Numbered from the stretch's first letter, positions 34,356 to 43,869 are shown. The stretch: DNA of 64,000 nt from a bacterium (GCA_029580855.1 JAKPQH010000069.1:1-64000), one strand, 5' to 3'. Translations and numbers: made by a program. Notes: generated from the letters alone by a model not told the origin.

Positions 34356-35246
34356 ATGCACATTCGAGAAATCCTGAAGCGCAGGCAGCCGTGCTTTAGC
34401 TTCGAGTTCTTCCCGCCGCGGACGAAGGAGGGGGCGGAACAGCTCTACGCGGCGATGGTGGATTTGGTTCCCCTGGGGCCGTCGTATGTCAGCGTGACAT
34501 ACGGGGCCGGCGGATCGACCCGCGAACTCACGCACGGCCTCATCCTCCGGATCCACCAGCACACGGGCTTGACGGTCGTCTCCCACATGACGTGCGTGGG
34601 CGCCACCAGGGGGCAGATCGGCGAGATCCTGCAGGAGTACCAGCAGCACGGGATCGAGAACATCATGGCGCTCCGGGGAGATCCGCCCAAGGGCGAGGCG
34701 TCCTTTCGCCAGCCCGAGGGGGGCTTCGCCCGCGCGGCGGACCTGGTGGCGTTCATCAAGACCACGTTCCCCGGGATGGGGATCGGCGTCGCCGGCTTTC
34801 CGGAGGGCCATCCGGAGACCCCGAACCGGCTTCGGGAGATGGACTACCTCAAGGCGAAGGTGGACGCGGGGGCCGACTACATCTGTACGCAGCTCTTTTT
34901 CGACAATCGGGATTTTTACGACTTCTGCGAGCGCTGCGAAATCGCCGGGATCACGGTCCCGATCATCGCCGGGATCATGCCGGTGAGCTCGCTGAAGGGG
35001 ATGCAGCGCATGGCGGAACTGGCGCTCGGCGCACGCTTCCCGGCCCGCCTGATCAAGTCCCTGATGCGCGCGAAAGACGACGAGTACGTCGAGCGGGTGG
35101 GCATCCATTGGGCCACGGAGCAAGTCCGCGATCTGATCGATCAAGGGGTGGGGGGCGTGCACTTCTACACGCTGAATCGATCCAAGGCCACCCTGCAGAT
35201 CTACGAAACCCTCGGCCTCAAGAACGTATCCGTATCGCGGGGCTGA
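34356..35246 (+). CDS. metF: Methylenetetrahydrofolate reductase
   Basis: 296 residues from ATG 34356 (MHIREILKRR). FSFEFFPPRTKEGAEQLY has the conserved Glu that protonates the flavin site. VSVTYGAGGSTR, MTCVGATRGQI, NIMALRGDPP, DYICTQLFFDN and IPIIAGIMPV-like (VPIIAGIMPVSSLKGMQRM) follow in the family order. It reduces 5,10-methylene-THF to 5-methyl-THF with FAD for methionine synthesis. The single-domain, about 300-residue form is the bacterial type. The metal ATPase gene starts six bases after its stop, so the two share a transcript without an obvious functional link. Confidence 0.96.
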   Translation: MHIREILKRRQPCFSFEFFPPRTKEGAEQLYAAMVDLVPLGPSYVSVTYGAGGSTRELTHGLILRIHQHTGLTVVSHMTCVGATRGQIGEILQEYQQHGIENIMALRGDPPKGEASFRQPEGGFARAADLVAFIKTTFPGMGIGVAGFPEGHPETPNRLREMDYLKAKVDAGADYICTQLFFDNRDFYDFCERCEIAGITVPIIAGIMPVSSLKGMQRMAELALGARFPARLIKSLMRAKDDEYVERVGIHWATEQVRDLIDQGVGGVHFYTLNRSKATLQIYETLGLKNVSVSRG

Positions 35247-35252
35247 TTTCGA

Positions 35253-37883
35253 ATGAACCAGAAACTCGAAGTCCCCATTCGAATCCCCGACGCGGACGAT
35301 TGCGCCGCCTGTGCAGAGCGGCTCCGCAGCAACCTGGGCGATGGGGAGGGGATCGCCGAAGCCACGTTGGACCCGGCGGGGCGGCGGCTGACGCTGACCT
35401 ATGATCCGTCGGTGGTCTCGCTTTCCACGCTGGAGGCCCGCGTCAAGGCCGCGGGGCTGGCGATGCAGCGGCGCTTCCGGCACGCGACGCTCCGGCTGGA
35501 AGGGCTCGACTGCCCCGAGTGCGCCAGCGCGGTGGAGCACAGACTGCGCCACGTGCCCGGCGTCCTGAGCGCCTCGGCCAATTTTGCGGCGGCCAGCCTG
35601 TACGTCGAATACGACGCCGACGCCACCGACCTCCACCGCGTGGCGGAGGCCGTGGCCCGAACCGGCTACCGGGCTGTCGCGCCGGGAGCGACGTCGGGTG
35701 TTGTCGTCCTCCGTGTTCCCGGGATGGACTGCCAGGAAGAGGTGACGGCCATCGAGGGGCGATTGCGGGCCTTGCCGGGCGCGGTGACCTGGCAGGTGAA
35801 CCTTCTGGAACGAACTCTGCGGGTTCAGTTTGACCCCCGGGTTCTCGACGCCGGCGCCATCCTGAACGCCATCCGGGACCTCGGAATGACGGCCGAGCTG
35901 ACCGAGCGGATCGCCCAGGCGGTGACCTGGCGGAAGGATCCGCTCCTGATCTCGACCGCGGTTTCCGGGGTCTGTCTCGCCGTGGCGCTGGCCGCGGGCC
36001 GGATCGGAATTCCGACGGTCTTCGACCCCATGTTCCATGGCCTGGCGCTCTGCGCCGGCGGTTGGATGACGGCAAAGAAGGCGGTGCGGGCGGTCCTGGC
36101 GCGCCGGATGGACATGAATGTCCTGATGACCGTCGCCGTCCTCGGGGCCGTCGCCATCGGGCAGTGGGACGAAGCCGCCACGGTCGTTTTCCTCTTCGCC
36201 CTCGCCCAGCTTCTGGAGACGTATAGTCTGGATCGCGCCCGCCAGGCCGTGCGCGGCCTGCTGGCGGTCGCCCCGCCCGAGGCGACCGTGCGGCGCGACG
36301 GACGGGAGCTGCGCCTTCCCGTGGCCGAGGTCGTGCCGGGCGAAACCGTCATAGTCCGGCCGGGGGAGCGCGTCCCGCTGGACGGGATAGTGCGGGCGGG
36401 CAGGTCGGCCTTGAACCAGGCGCCGATCACCGGTGAGTCCATCCCCGTGGACAAGCGGCCCGGCGCCCAGGTCTTCGCGGGCTCCATCAACGGCGAGGGG
36501 GCGCTGGAAGTGGAGGTGACTCATCGCGCCCAGGAGACGATGCTGGCCAGGATCATCGCCCTTGTCGAGGAGGCGCAGGCCCAGAAGGCGCCCACGCAAA
36601 CCCTTGTGGAGCGCTTCGCCGCCGTCTACACCCCGGCGGTCATCGCCGGCGCGGTCCTCATCGCCACGCTTCCGCCGCTGATCCTGGCGGAGCCGCTGTG
36701 GCCGTGGGTGTACCGCGCCCTGGTCCTGCTGGTCATCTCGTGTCCGTGCGCGCTGGTCATCTCGACGCCGGTCGCGGTCGTGTGCGGTCTGGTCCGCGCG
36801 GCGGGGGCCGGGATCCTGATCAAGGGCGGGCGGTTTCTGGAGGCGTTGGGCGGTCTTCAAGCCATGGCGTTTGACAAGACCGGGACGCTCACCGAGGGGC
36901 GGCCGGTCGTCGCCAGCGTCAGACCGCTGGATGGCGCAGATGCCCGCGAGATCCTGCGGCTGGCCGCGTCTGTGGAGGCCCGGTCGGAGCATCCGCTGGC
37001 CGCGGCGGTCCTGAACGCCGCGCGGGAGGCGGGGATCGACTGGCCGGAGGCCACGGACTTCAGGGCGGCGACCGGTCGCGGAGCGGAGGCGCAGATCGGC
37101 AACGCCACGTATCGTGTGGGCAGCCACCAGTACACGGAGGATCTGGGGCTCTGCAACCAGGCGGTCGAGGCCATCCTCGACGAGCTGGAGAGCCAGGGGC
37201 AGACCCCGGTGATCCTCAGCGACGCCGGGCGGGTGCTGGGGGTGCTGGGGGTCGCGGATCAGATGCGCGAAAACGCTCCCGAAAGCGTGGCCGAGCTCCG
37301 GCGCCTCGGGCTCAGGCCCCTCGTGGTCCTGAGTGGGGACACGCGGCGAACGGCGGAAGCGATCGGGCGCCAGGCCGGCGCCGACGAGGTTCGGGCTCAG
37401 CTTCTGCCCGACGAGAAGGTGGCGGCAATCCAGGACCTCGTGCGGCGCCGCGGCGCCGCGGCCATGGTGGGCGACGGGGTGAACGACGCGCCGGCGCTGG
37501 CCGCGGCCACGGTGGGAATCGCCATGGGCGCGGCCGGCACCGACGCTGCCGTGGAGACGGCGGACGTGACGCTGGTTCGCGACGACCTCGGGCAGCTTCC
37601 CTTCGCCGTGCGTCTCGGACGGCGGACCCTGCGCATCATCCGGTTCAACGTCGTCTTGTCGCTCGCCACCAAGGCGGCCTTTGTGGCGCTGGCGGTGCTG
37701 GGCTCCGCCACGCTGTGGATGGCCGTCGCCGCGGACATGGGCACGTCGCTGGCCGTCATCGTGAACGGGATGCGGCTCTTGCGGGATCCCGCCCGCCGCA
37801 ACCCCGCGCCGCACGCCGACCGGCCGGCGGGCCGATCGGCACGCGAGAGCGGATGCTGCGCCGTCGGGCGGCGGTCCCAGTAA
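35253..37883 (+). CDS. P1B-type ATPase, Zn/Cd/Pb exporter type, with three N-terminal metal-binding-like domains
   Basis: 876 residues. Three ferredoxin-like HMA domains lead: residues 5-70 (DADDCAACAERL), 72-142 (LDCPECASAVEHRL) and 150-215 (GMDCQEEVTAIEGRL). Only the first two keep two Cys; the third has lost the second. Then comes the P1B core: TGESIPVDKRPG in the actuator, membrane metal site SCPCALVISTP (about residue 496), phosphorylation site DKTGTLTEG (about 539), SEHPLAAAV in the nucleotide domain, and GDGVNDAPALAAA (about 739). CPC with the late TM residues and DMGTSL near the end fit the ZntA/CadA class. The C-terminus ends in an additional CC pair (ESGCCAVG). Inner-membrane efflux pump. 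Confidence 0.93.
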   Translation: MNQKLEVPIRIPDADDCAACAERLRSNLGDGEGIAEATLDPAGRRLTLTYDPSVVSLSTLEARVKAAGLAMQRRFRHATLRLEGLDCPECASAVEHRLRHVPGVLSASANFAAASLYVEYDADATDLHRVAEAVARTGYRAVAPGATSGVVVLRVPGMDCQEEVTAIEGRLRALPGAVTWQVNLLERTLRVQFDPRVLDAGAILNAIRDLGMTAELTERIAQAVTWRKDPLLISTAVSGVCLAVALAAGRIGIPTVFDPMFHGLALCAGGWMTAKKAVRAVLARRMDMNVLMTVAVLGAVAIGQWDEAATVVFLFALAQLLETYSLDRARQAVRGLLAVAPPEATVRRDGRELRLPVAEVVPGETVIVRPGERVPLDGIVRAGRSALNQAPITGESIPVDKRPGAQVFAGSINGEGALEVEVTHRAQETMLARIIALVEEAQAQKAPTQTLVERFAAVYTPAVIAGAVLIATLPPLILAEPLWPWVYRALVLLVISCPCALVISTPVAVVCGLVRAAGAGILIKGGRFLEALGGLQAMAFDKTGTLTEGRPVVASVRPLDGADAREILRLAASVEARSEHPLAAAVLNAAREAGIDWPEATDFRAATGRGAEAQIGNATYRVGSHQYTEDLGLCNQAVEAILDELESQGQTPVILSDAGRVLGVLGVADQMRENAPESVAELRRLGLRPLVVLSGDTRRTAEAIGRQAGADEVRAQLLPDEKVAAIQDLVRRRGAAAMVGDGVNDAPALAAATVGIAMGAAGTDAAVETADVTLVRDDLGQLPFAVRLGRRTLRIIRFNVVLSLATKAAFVALAVLGSATLWMAVAADMGTSLAVIVNGMRLLRDPARRNPAPHADRPAGRSARESGCCAVGRRSQ

Positions 37884-38152
37884 AACCCCGGAGGCCGGCC
37901 GGCCCGCGCCACGGCCCCGAGCCGTCCCGCTCGTTCCGCCCGCGTTGGTCCCGCCGCGCGTGGAAGGCGGTGGACCGACGGCGCGTACCCGTCGGCTCCC
38001 GCCGGCCCTCCGCGGGACCTGTTCCGTCGCTGTAGGTCCGGACCGCCCGGTGCGCGGCGGCAGACAACGGCTTGCCCCGCTCGACGGATCTGCGGTACAC
38101 TCGTCGCGGCCGCGTGCTCATCCCCCCGCAAAACCGAAAAGGACGATTCGGC
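37884..38152. other. Intergenic region
   Basis: About 270 GC-rich bases. No clear promoter or terminator; the M20 peptidase ribosome site (AAAAGGA) is at its end. Confidence 0.35.
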
Positions 38153-39340
38153 ATGACGGACGATCAGTCGCCCTTCACCATCCCGCCGGAGTTCGCGCGC
38201 GACGCCGCCCGCCGACTTCTTGCGGATCTCGTCGCCATTCCATCCCACGGTGCGAACGAGGGGCCGATCCTGGAATACCTGGTGGCGCGATTTCGGCGCC
38301 AGACCATCCCGTGTCGAATCACCGAGGTGAACGGCGCACCCATGAATGTCGTGGCCGAGGTCGGGCAGGGGGCGCGGGCGATCATCCTGAACAGCCATGT
38401 GGATACGGTGCCGCCGGGGGATCGCGCGCTGTGGCACACCGATCCGATGATCCCGACAGAAAAGGACGGACACATCTACGGCCGCGGCGCAGGGGACGCC
38501 AAAGGCTGTCTGGCGGCCATGATCGTGGCCTTTGAAGCGCTGGCGGCGCGTCGGGAGCGGCTGCCGGTGCGGGTCGTCTTGATGGCGGTGGGCGGTGAAG
38601 AGCGGGGCGGGATCGGGACAAAAACCGAGATCGCGAACGGCATGCGCGCCGACGCCGCCATCGTGGGGGAGTCCACGCTGCTCGAGCCGAAGCTGGCCCA
38701 CAAGGGTGTGCTGCGGCTGGAAGTGGAAGTCAAAGGGAAAGCCGCCCACGCCAGCGACCCCGAGGCCGGCGTGAATGCGGTCGTGGCCATGGCGTCGGTG
38801 ATCGCGGCGCTGGACCGGCTGGCCGCCGAGGTCCGCTCCCGGCAGGAACGACACACGGGGCGGGCCAGCCTGGTGATCTCGACGATCACGGGCGGCGTGG
38901 CGCTCAATGTCATCCCGGCGAGCTGCGTCATCTCCATCGACCGGCGGGTGTTGCCGACCGAGACGGAAGACCGGGCCAGGGAAGAGATCGTCCGCACCGT
39001 GACCGCCGCGCTGCCGGCGGGGGCGGGAGCCACCGTCGAGGTGCGGACGGTCCGGTTCGTGGCCCCGTCGGCGACCCCCGAGAATGCTTCGATCGTCCGC
39101 GCCGCGGAACAGGCTGCGTCGGAACTGCTGGGGAGGCCCGTCCGGGCGTCGGGATTCACCGCCACCTGCGACATGACCTATCTGGTGAACGGGGGGCGCA
39201 TCCCCAGCATCATCCTGGGTCCCGATTCGATCGCCCTGGCCCACCAGGCGGACGAGCGCATGTCCATCGACGAGATGACGCGGGCCGTGGCGCTGTATCT
39301 CCGCACGGTCGAGATCTGGGCCGCCGACCACGGGATCTGA
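38153..39340 (+). CDS. M20-family metallopeptidase/deacylase (ArgE/DapE type)
   Basis: 395 residues from ATG 38153. Metal ligands: NSHVDTVPPG (His, then the Asp), YGRGAGDAKGCLAAMI (bridging Asp), and the Glu pair in VGGEERGGIGT. The dimerisation domain is inserted at GKAAHASDPEAGVNAV with its conserved His; ATCDMTYLVN and the late His in LAHQADE complete the site. It removes acyl groups or cuts small peptides in the cytoplasm. The genes downstream (creatininase-type amidohydrolase and peptide-type importer) suggest one catabolic operon for an imported amide or peptide-like compound. Confidence 0.9.
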   Translation: MTDDQSPFTIPPEFARDAARRLLADLVAIPSHGANEGPILEYLVARFRRQTIPCRITEVNGAPMNVVAEVGQGARAIILNSHVDTVPPGDRALWHTDPMIPTEKDGHIYGRGAGDAKGCLAAMIVAFEALAARRERLPVRVVLMAVGGEERGGIGTKTEIANGMRADAAIVGESTLLEPKLAHKGVLRLEVEVKGKAAHASDPEAGVNAVVAMASVIAALDRLAAEVRSRQERHTGRASLVISTITGGVALNVIPASCVISIDRRVLPTETEDRAREEIVRTVTAALPAGAGATVEVRTVRFVAPSATPENASIVRAAEQAASELLGRPVRASGFTATCDMTYLVNGGRIPSIILGPDSIALAHQADERMSIDEMTRAVALYLRTVEIWAADHGI

Positions 39341-39358
39341 CAGCATCGGGAGGAGAGC

Positions 39359-40210
39359 ATGACAGGCGCGAAGCGGACCTATCGTCTCGAAGAGTTGAGC
39401 TGGCCGGAGGCGCAGGCGGCGATACAGGCGGGTGCCATGGCCGTGATCCCTGTGGGCAGTCTGGAGCAGCACGGCCGGCACCTGGCCGTCAGCACCGACA
39501 ACGTGCTGGGCGATGCCATCGCCGAGGCGGCGGTCCGGACGGCGTCGGATCAAGGACTGAAGATTCTCCTCTGCCCTCCGCTTCACTATGGCTACACCAT
39601 GCACAACATGGACTTTCCGGGGACCATGACGCTGCGTACGGAGACCCTGCTGGCCGTCGGTGTGGATCTGGTCACCAGTCTGGTCCACCACGGTTGCAGG
39701 AAGATCGTGCTGCTGAATTCCCACGGCAGCAACTGGAGCATCCTGGACCTCGTCTCGCGGGACGTGATGAACCGCCACCCGGAGGTCCTGGTCGCGGCCG
39801 TATTCCCTATCAAGATGGCGGCGGCGGAGCTGGAAAAGCTGCGGGAAGCCAGAGAGACCGGCGGCATGTCCCACGGCTGCGAGCTGGAGACCTCGCTCGT
39901 GCTCCACCTGCGCCCCGAGCTGGTGGACATGGACCAGGCGGTCCGGGACATCTCGCAGCCGGAGTCTCGATTTTACTGGCGGGACATCCTGCGGGGGAGT
40001 CGTGGCGTGGCGCTGGCGGACCTCACCCGGCACGCCAGCCGTACGGGGCTGGTCGGCGATCCCACGGCGGCCACGGCGGAGAAAGGGCGGCGGTTCTTCG
40101 AGATCATCGTGGCGGCCTGCGTGGATTTCCTGACGGAGTTCGCGCAGCGGGAAACGACGGTCACGCTGGATTTCCCGTTGACGCATCCACGGACCGACAT
40201 CCACGGGTGA
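39359..40210 (+). CDS. Creatininase-family amidohydrolase
   Basis: 283 residues starting 18 bases after the M20 gene, with GGGAGGAG before the ATG. Signature: VIPVGSLEQHGRHLAVSTDNVLGDAI (metal Glu, His, Asp), then YGYTMHNMDFPGTMTLR, LLNSHGSN and the GGMSHGCELETSL stretch with a further His and Glu. Family members hydrolyse creatinine, formamidopyrimidines or trim the mycofactocin peptide. Here an amidase role on the same imported compound as the M20 peptidase is inferred. Confidence 0.88.
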   Translation: MTGAKRTYRLEELSWPEAQAAIQAGAMAVIPVGSLEQHGRHLAVSTDNVLGDAIAEAAVRTASDQGLKILLCPPLHYGYTMHNMDFPGTMTLRTETLLAVGVDLVTSLVHHGCRKIVLLNSHGSNWSILDLVSRDVMNRHPEVLVAAVFPIKMAAAELEKLREARETGGMSHGCELETSLVLHLRPELVDMDQAVRDISQPESRFYWRDILRGSRGVALADLTRHASRTGLVGDPTAATAEKGRRFFEIIVAACVDFLTEFAQRETTVTLDFPLTHPRTDIHG

Positions 40211-40249
40211 TGGACACGTAGGACGCAATCCGAGATAGGAGGAAAGCTC

Positions 40250-41803
40250 ATGGCACGGCAACGGTTCGTCGTCACTGTCGTCGCGGCGCTGCTGGCGGGG
40301 GCCGGTCTCCTGGCCGGTGCAAACGCGGCGGCGGCCGGTACGCCGGTCTCCGGCGGGACGCTGCGCGTCGCGCTCACGGCCAGCGCCCCCAGCCTCGACC
40401 CGCACTCGGGGACGCATCTGGCCATCCGCGAGATCGGGATGCACATCTTCGAAAATCTCTTGACCTTCGACTCCAGATTTCAGGTCGTCCCGCAACTGGC
40501 GGAGCGCTGGGAGACGAGCGCCGACGGCAAGGTGTACACCTTTTACCTGCGCAAGGGGGTCAAGTTCCACAACGGGCGCGAGATGACCGCGGAAGATGTC
40601 AAGGCGTCGGTGGACCGGTTTCGCGCGATGGCGCCGCGACGAAACGAGCTGGACGACTTGGAGAAGATCGAGGCCGTGGGGCCCTCGACGGTTCGTATGA
40701 CCCTCAAGCGGGTAAACGCCGCCTTCCTGGCCGCCATCGCCAATCCGATCTGCCAGCTGGCCATCCTCCCCAAGGAGGCGGTGGAAGGGAAGCCCATCAA
40801 CAAAGTGGACATCGTGGGGACGGGCCCGTACAAGTTTGTCGAGTGGATCCCCGACCGGTGGGTCCGGGTCGCCCGCTTCCCGGACTACAAACCCGAGGGG
40901 ACGGTGGATGCCGGCGGTCTGGGCGGCGCGCGGCATGCCTACGCCGACGAGATCCGGTTCATTCCGGTGCCCGAGCCGGGGGCGCGCGTGGCCGGCCTGC
41001 AGACGGGCGAGTATGACTTCGCCGACTTTCTGCCCACGTCCGCGATGCCCCAGCTGACCGGGGACCGCAATCTGCGCGTGACCCGCCTGGGGCCGCAGAA
41101 CTACCCGACGGTGTACTTCAACCACACGGGGAAGTTCAAGAATCTGAAGCTGCGGCAGGCGGTCCAGGCAGCCCTCAACATGGACGAGATCATGCAGGTG
41201 GCCAACGACGGCGACGGGCGCGTGGACCCGGGCCTCTATTTCAAGGAACAGGTCTGGTACACGACTGCGGGCGGGAAGCTCTACAATCAGAAAAATCCCG
41301 CCAGGGCCACGCAGCTGCTCAAGGAGGCCGGTTACAAAGGCGAGCCGGTGGTGTTCGTGACCAACACCAGCTACGATTATATGTACAAGGCGGCACAGGT
41401 GATTCAGGAGCAGCTCAAGAAGATCGGCATGAACGTCACATTGGGGGTCTACGACTGGCCCGGCTCGCTGGCGGTGCGCAAGGACATGACCAAGTGGGAC
41501 CTGTTCACGTCCAGCCACTCGACCCGGTTCGATCCCAGCGCCAACGATTTTTACTTCCGGGAGAAGACAACCTTCTTTGGCTACAAAAACCCCAGGATGG
41601 AGGCGCTTCTCGACAAGGCCGGCGCCGCGGTCAAGTTCGAGGACCGCTTCAAGATCTACGAGGAGGTCCAGAGGCTCGTCTACGAGGACGTGGCCCTGCT
41701 CAAACTCTACGATCATTACACCTGGCAGGGGTACTCGGCCAAGTTGCAGGGCTACACCCCGTGGGTCATGGTGCGGCTCTGGAATGTGTGGCGTGAACGG
41801 TAA
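40250..41803 (+). CDS. Peptide/opine-type ABC transporter solute-binding protein (SBP family 5)
   Basis: 517 residues with a signal peptide of about 28 residues (FVVTVVAALLAGAGLLAGANAAAAG); no lipobox Cys. The family-5 body is evident: GGTLRVALTASAPSLDPH, ENLLTFDSRFQVVPQLAERWETSADGKVYTFYLRKGVKFHNG, VGTGPYKFVEW and YFNHTGKFKNLKLRQAVQAALN. It should capture a short peptide or amide in the periplasm for the two permeases downstream. The hairpin after it (41834-41872) probably lowers expression of those permeases relative to it. Confidence 0.93.
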   Translation: MARQRFVVTVVAALLAGAGLLAGANAAAAGTPVSGGTLRVALTASAPSLDPHSGTHLAIREIGMHIFENLLTFDSRFQVVPQLAERWETSADGKVYTFYLRKGVKFHNGREMTAEDVKASVDRFRAMAPRRNELDDLEKIEAVGPSTVRMTLKRVNAAFLAAIANPICQLAILPKEAVEGKPINKVDIVGTGPYKFVEWIPDRWVRVARFPDYKPEGTVDAGGLGGARHAYADEIRFIPVPEPGARVAGLQTGEYDFADFLPTSAMPQLTGDRNLRVTRLGPQNYPTVYFNHTGKFKNLKLRQAVQAALNMDEIMQVANDGDGRVDPGLYFKEQVWYTTAGGKLYNQKNPARATQLLKEAGYKGEPVVFVTNTSYDYMYKAAQVIQEQLKKIGMNVTLGVYDWPGSLAVRKDMTKWDLFTSSHSTRFDPSANDFYFREKTTFFGYKNPRMEALLDKAGAAVKFEDRFKIYEEVQRLVYEDVALLKLYDHYTWQGYSAKLQGYTPWVMVRLWNVWRER

Positions 41804-41833
41804 GAACCGACAGCGGAGCGGGGCTCCGCCTGA

Positions 41834-41872
41834 ACGGCGGAGCAAGGCGACTGTCCCGCTCCGCCGTTTTTC
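41834..41872 (+). terminator. Intrinsic terminator/attenuator inside the ABC operon
   Basis: A perfect 10-bp stem (ACGGCGGAGC / GCTCCGCCGT), 14-base loop, followed by TTTTTCT. It lies 30 bases after the binding-protein stop and about 20 before the first permease. Partial termination here would make the binding protein more abundant than the permeases, a common need of ABC importers. Confidence 0.75.
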
Positions 41873-41894
41873 TGTGTGAGGGTCGGATGCGGCA

Positions 41895-42839
41895 ATGACC
41901 ATTTACATTCTGCGGCGGGTGTGTGGCGTCGTCCCGGTGCTGATCCTGGTGGCGCTGGGGTCATTCCTTCTGGTGCATCTCGTCCCCGGCGATCCGGCCA
42001 TGGTCATGCTGGGCAGCGACGCCACCCCCCAGCAGATCCAGACGCTCCGGACGCAGATGGGACTGGACAGGTCGCTTCCCGAGCAGTTCCTCATCTGGGT
42101 GCGGCACGCGCTCCGGGGCGATCTGGGCGAGTCGTTTTTTCTCGGGCGGCCGGTGACCCAGGCCCTGATGGAGCGGCTGCCCGCCACGATGCAACTGGCG
42201 GTACTCTCCCTGCTTTTTTCCCTGCTCATCGGCGTTCCCGCGGGGATCCTGGCCTCGGTGCGACAAAACAGCCGCTGGGACCAGCTGGTCATGGTCACGG
42301 CCATGGGCGGCATTTCCGTCCCCAGCTTTTGGCTGGGGCTGTTCCTGATCCTGGTCTTCTCCGTGAATCTGGGATGGTTGCCGAGCGGCGGGTACGTTCC
42401 TATTTGGGAGGAGTTCGGTCCGGGGCTCCGGATCCTGATCCTGCCCGCCGTTTCCCTGGGCTTTATGCAGGCCGCCCTCATCGCCCGGATGACCCGCTCC
42501 AGCATGTTGGAGGTCCTGCGACAGGACTATGTGCGGACGGCCAAGGCTAAGGGCCTCGGCTGGTGGCGGGTGGTTCTCCGGCACGCGCTCAAGAACGCCA
42601 TGATCCCGGTCATCACGACCGTCGGCACGGCGTTCGGCGTCCTTCTGGGCGGCGCGGTGATCGTCGAGATCGTGTTCACGTATCCGGGGCTGGGGCGCTT
42701 GGTGGTGCTGGCGGTGCAGCGGCGCGATTATCCCCTGGTCCAGGGTGCGCTCTTGCTCGCATCGGTCATCTACGTGGCCGTGAATCTGGCCGTCGACCTG
42801 CTCTATTCCGTGTTTGACCCGCGGATCAAGTATGAGTGA
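41895..42839 (+). CDS. ABC importer permease, DppB type
   Basis: 314 residues, six membrane segments. ILRRVCGVVPVLILVALGSFLLVHLVPGDPA is the standard start of DppB/OppB permeases, including the PGDP motif. The loop DYVRTAKAKGLGWWRVVLRHALKNAMIPVIT carries the EAA-type sequence that contacts the ATPase. The end, YSVFDPRIKYE, is also typical. It overlaps the next permease by eight bases. Confidence 0.93.
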   Translation: MTIYILRRVCGVVPVLILVALGSFLLVHLVPGDPAMVMLGSDATPQQIQTLRTQMGLDRSLPEQFLIWVRHALRGDLGESFFLGRPVTQALMERLPATMQLAVLSLLFSLLIGVPAGILASVRQNSRWDQLVMVTAMGGISVPSFWLGLFLILVFSVNLGWLPSGGYVPIWEEFGPGLRILILPAVSLGFMQAALIARMTRSSMLEVLRQDYVRTAKAKGLGWWRVVLRHALKNAMIPVITTVGTAFGVLLGGAVIVEIVFTYPGLGRLVVLAVQRRDYPLVQGALLLASVIYVAVNLAVDLLYSVFDPRIKYE

Positions 42840-43716
42840 GCCGTCGGTGAGCCTGGGCGGCCGTCCGAGAGGGTTTCGCCAATCGCCCGCCCGACAGCTC
42901 CTCGGACGCCTCCGGGGGAACCGCCTCGCGGTCAGCGGCTTCAGCCTGCTGTTGCTCGTTTTCCTTGCGGCTGTCCTTGCCGGCATCCTGTCGCCCTATG
43001 ATCCGTTGACGATGACCGTGTCGGACCGGATGCAGTCTCCGAGTGCCGCGCACCTGATGGGGACGGACAACTTCGGCCGGGACGTCTTCAGCCGGGTGCT
43101 CCACGGGGCCAGACTGTCCCTGGAGGTAGGCGTGGCGGTGATGCTCCTCACGGTAGGGGTCGGCGTTCTCTTCGGCCTCGTGTCGGGGTACTTTCCCCGA
43201 TTGGACGGACCCGTGATGCGGGTCATGGACGCCATGATGGCGTTTCCCGCCATCCTCTTCGGCATTGCCATCATGGCCGTGCTGGGCCCGAAGACCGTCA
43301 ACGTCGTGATCGCGCTCTCGGTGGTCTACGCGCCGCGGACGGTGCGGATCGTGCGGGCGTCGGTCCTGGCGACGAAACAGCTGGATTACGTCGAGGCGGT
43401 GCGGGCCCAGGCGGCGGGGCACCTGCGGATCCTGTTTCGACACATCCTGCCGAACTGTCTTTCCCCGCTGGTGGTCCAGGCGACGTTCAACTTCGCTTAC
43501 GCCGTCCTGGCCGAGGCGTCGCTTTCCTTTGTCGGTGCGGGGGCGCCGCCGCCCACGCCGAGCTGGGGCAACATCCTGAGCGAGGGCCGTATCTACATGC
43601 AAAACGCGCCCTGGATCACGATATTCCCCGGGTTGGCCATCGCGATCACCGTTCTGGGCCTGAATCTGGCGGGAGATGGCCTGCGGGATATCCTGGATCC
43701 GAGGATGAAGACGTGA
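42832..43716 (+). CDS. ABC importer permease, DppC type
   Basis: 294 residues from ATG 42832, inside the end of the previous gene (translational coupling). LRGNRLAVSGFSLLLLVFLAAVLAGILSPYDPL begins the DppC fold. HLMGTDNFGRDVFSRVLHGARLSL and the EAA loop DYVEAVRAQAAGHLRILFRHILPNCLSPLVV follow, with SLSFVGAGAPPPTPSWGNIL and GDGLRDILDPRMK at the end. No DppD/DppF ATPase genes follow, so ATPases must be supplied from elsewhere. Confidence 0.93.
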   Translation: MSEPSVSLGGRPRGFRQSPARQLLGRLRGNRLAVSGFSLLLLVFLAAVLAGILSPYDPLTMTVSDRMQSPSAAHLMGTDNFGRDVFSRVLHGARLSLEVGVAVMLLTVGVGVLFGLVSGYFPRLDGPVMRVMDAMMAFPAILFGIAIMAVLGPKTVNVVIALSVVYAPRTVRIVRASVLATKQLDYVEAVRAQAAGHLRILFRHILPNCLSPLVVQATFNFAYAVLAEASLSFVGAGAPPPTPSWGNILSEGRIYMQNAPWITIFPGLAIAITVLGLNLAGDGLRDILDPRMKT

Positions 43717-43869
43717 CGCGCGATCGAACAGGCGGATGCCGCTGACGAGGCGTGGGGCGGCCTCCGCGCGGCACGCCGAGGCGTCCCGCCGCGCCCGCGC
43801 CGGTCAGACGGACGGGGGCATCGCTACGCAGCCGATCCGCCGCGTTGGTCGGGAGGAGAGACCCCGCAC
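43717..43869. other. Intergenic region
   Basis: No terminator with T-run after the permease; GGGAGGAG before the ZIP gene. No obvious Zur-type palindrome. Confidence 0.3.

Noticed and set aside
34299..41902. Very long open frames (over 1000 codons) on the minus strand, antisense to metF, the metal ATPase and the M20/ABC genes
   Set aside because: Composition is Arg/Pro/Gly/His-rich with no motifs, as expected for antisense frames in GC-rich codons; the plus-strand genes carry all family signatures.
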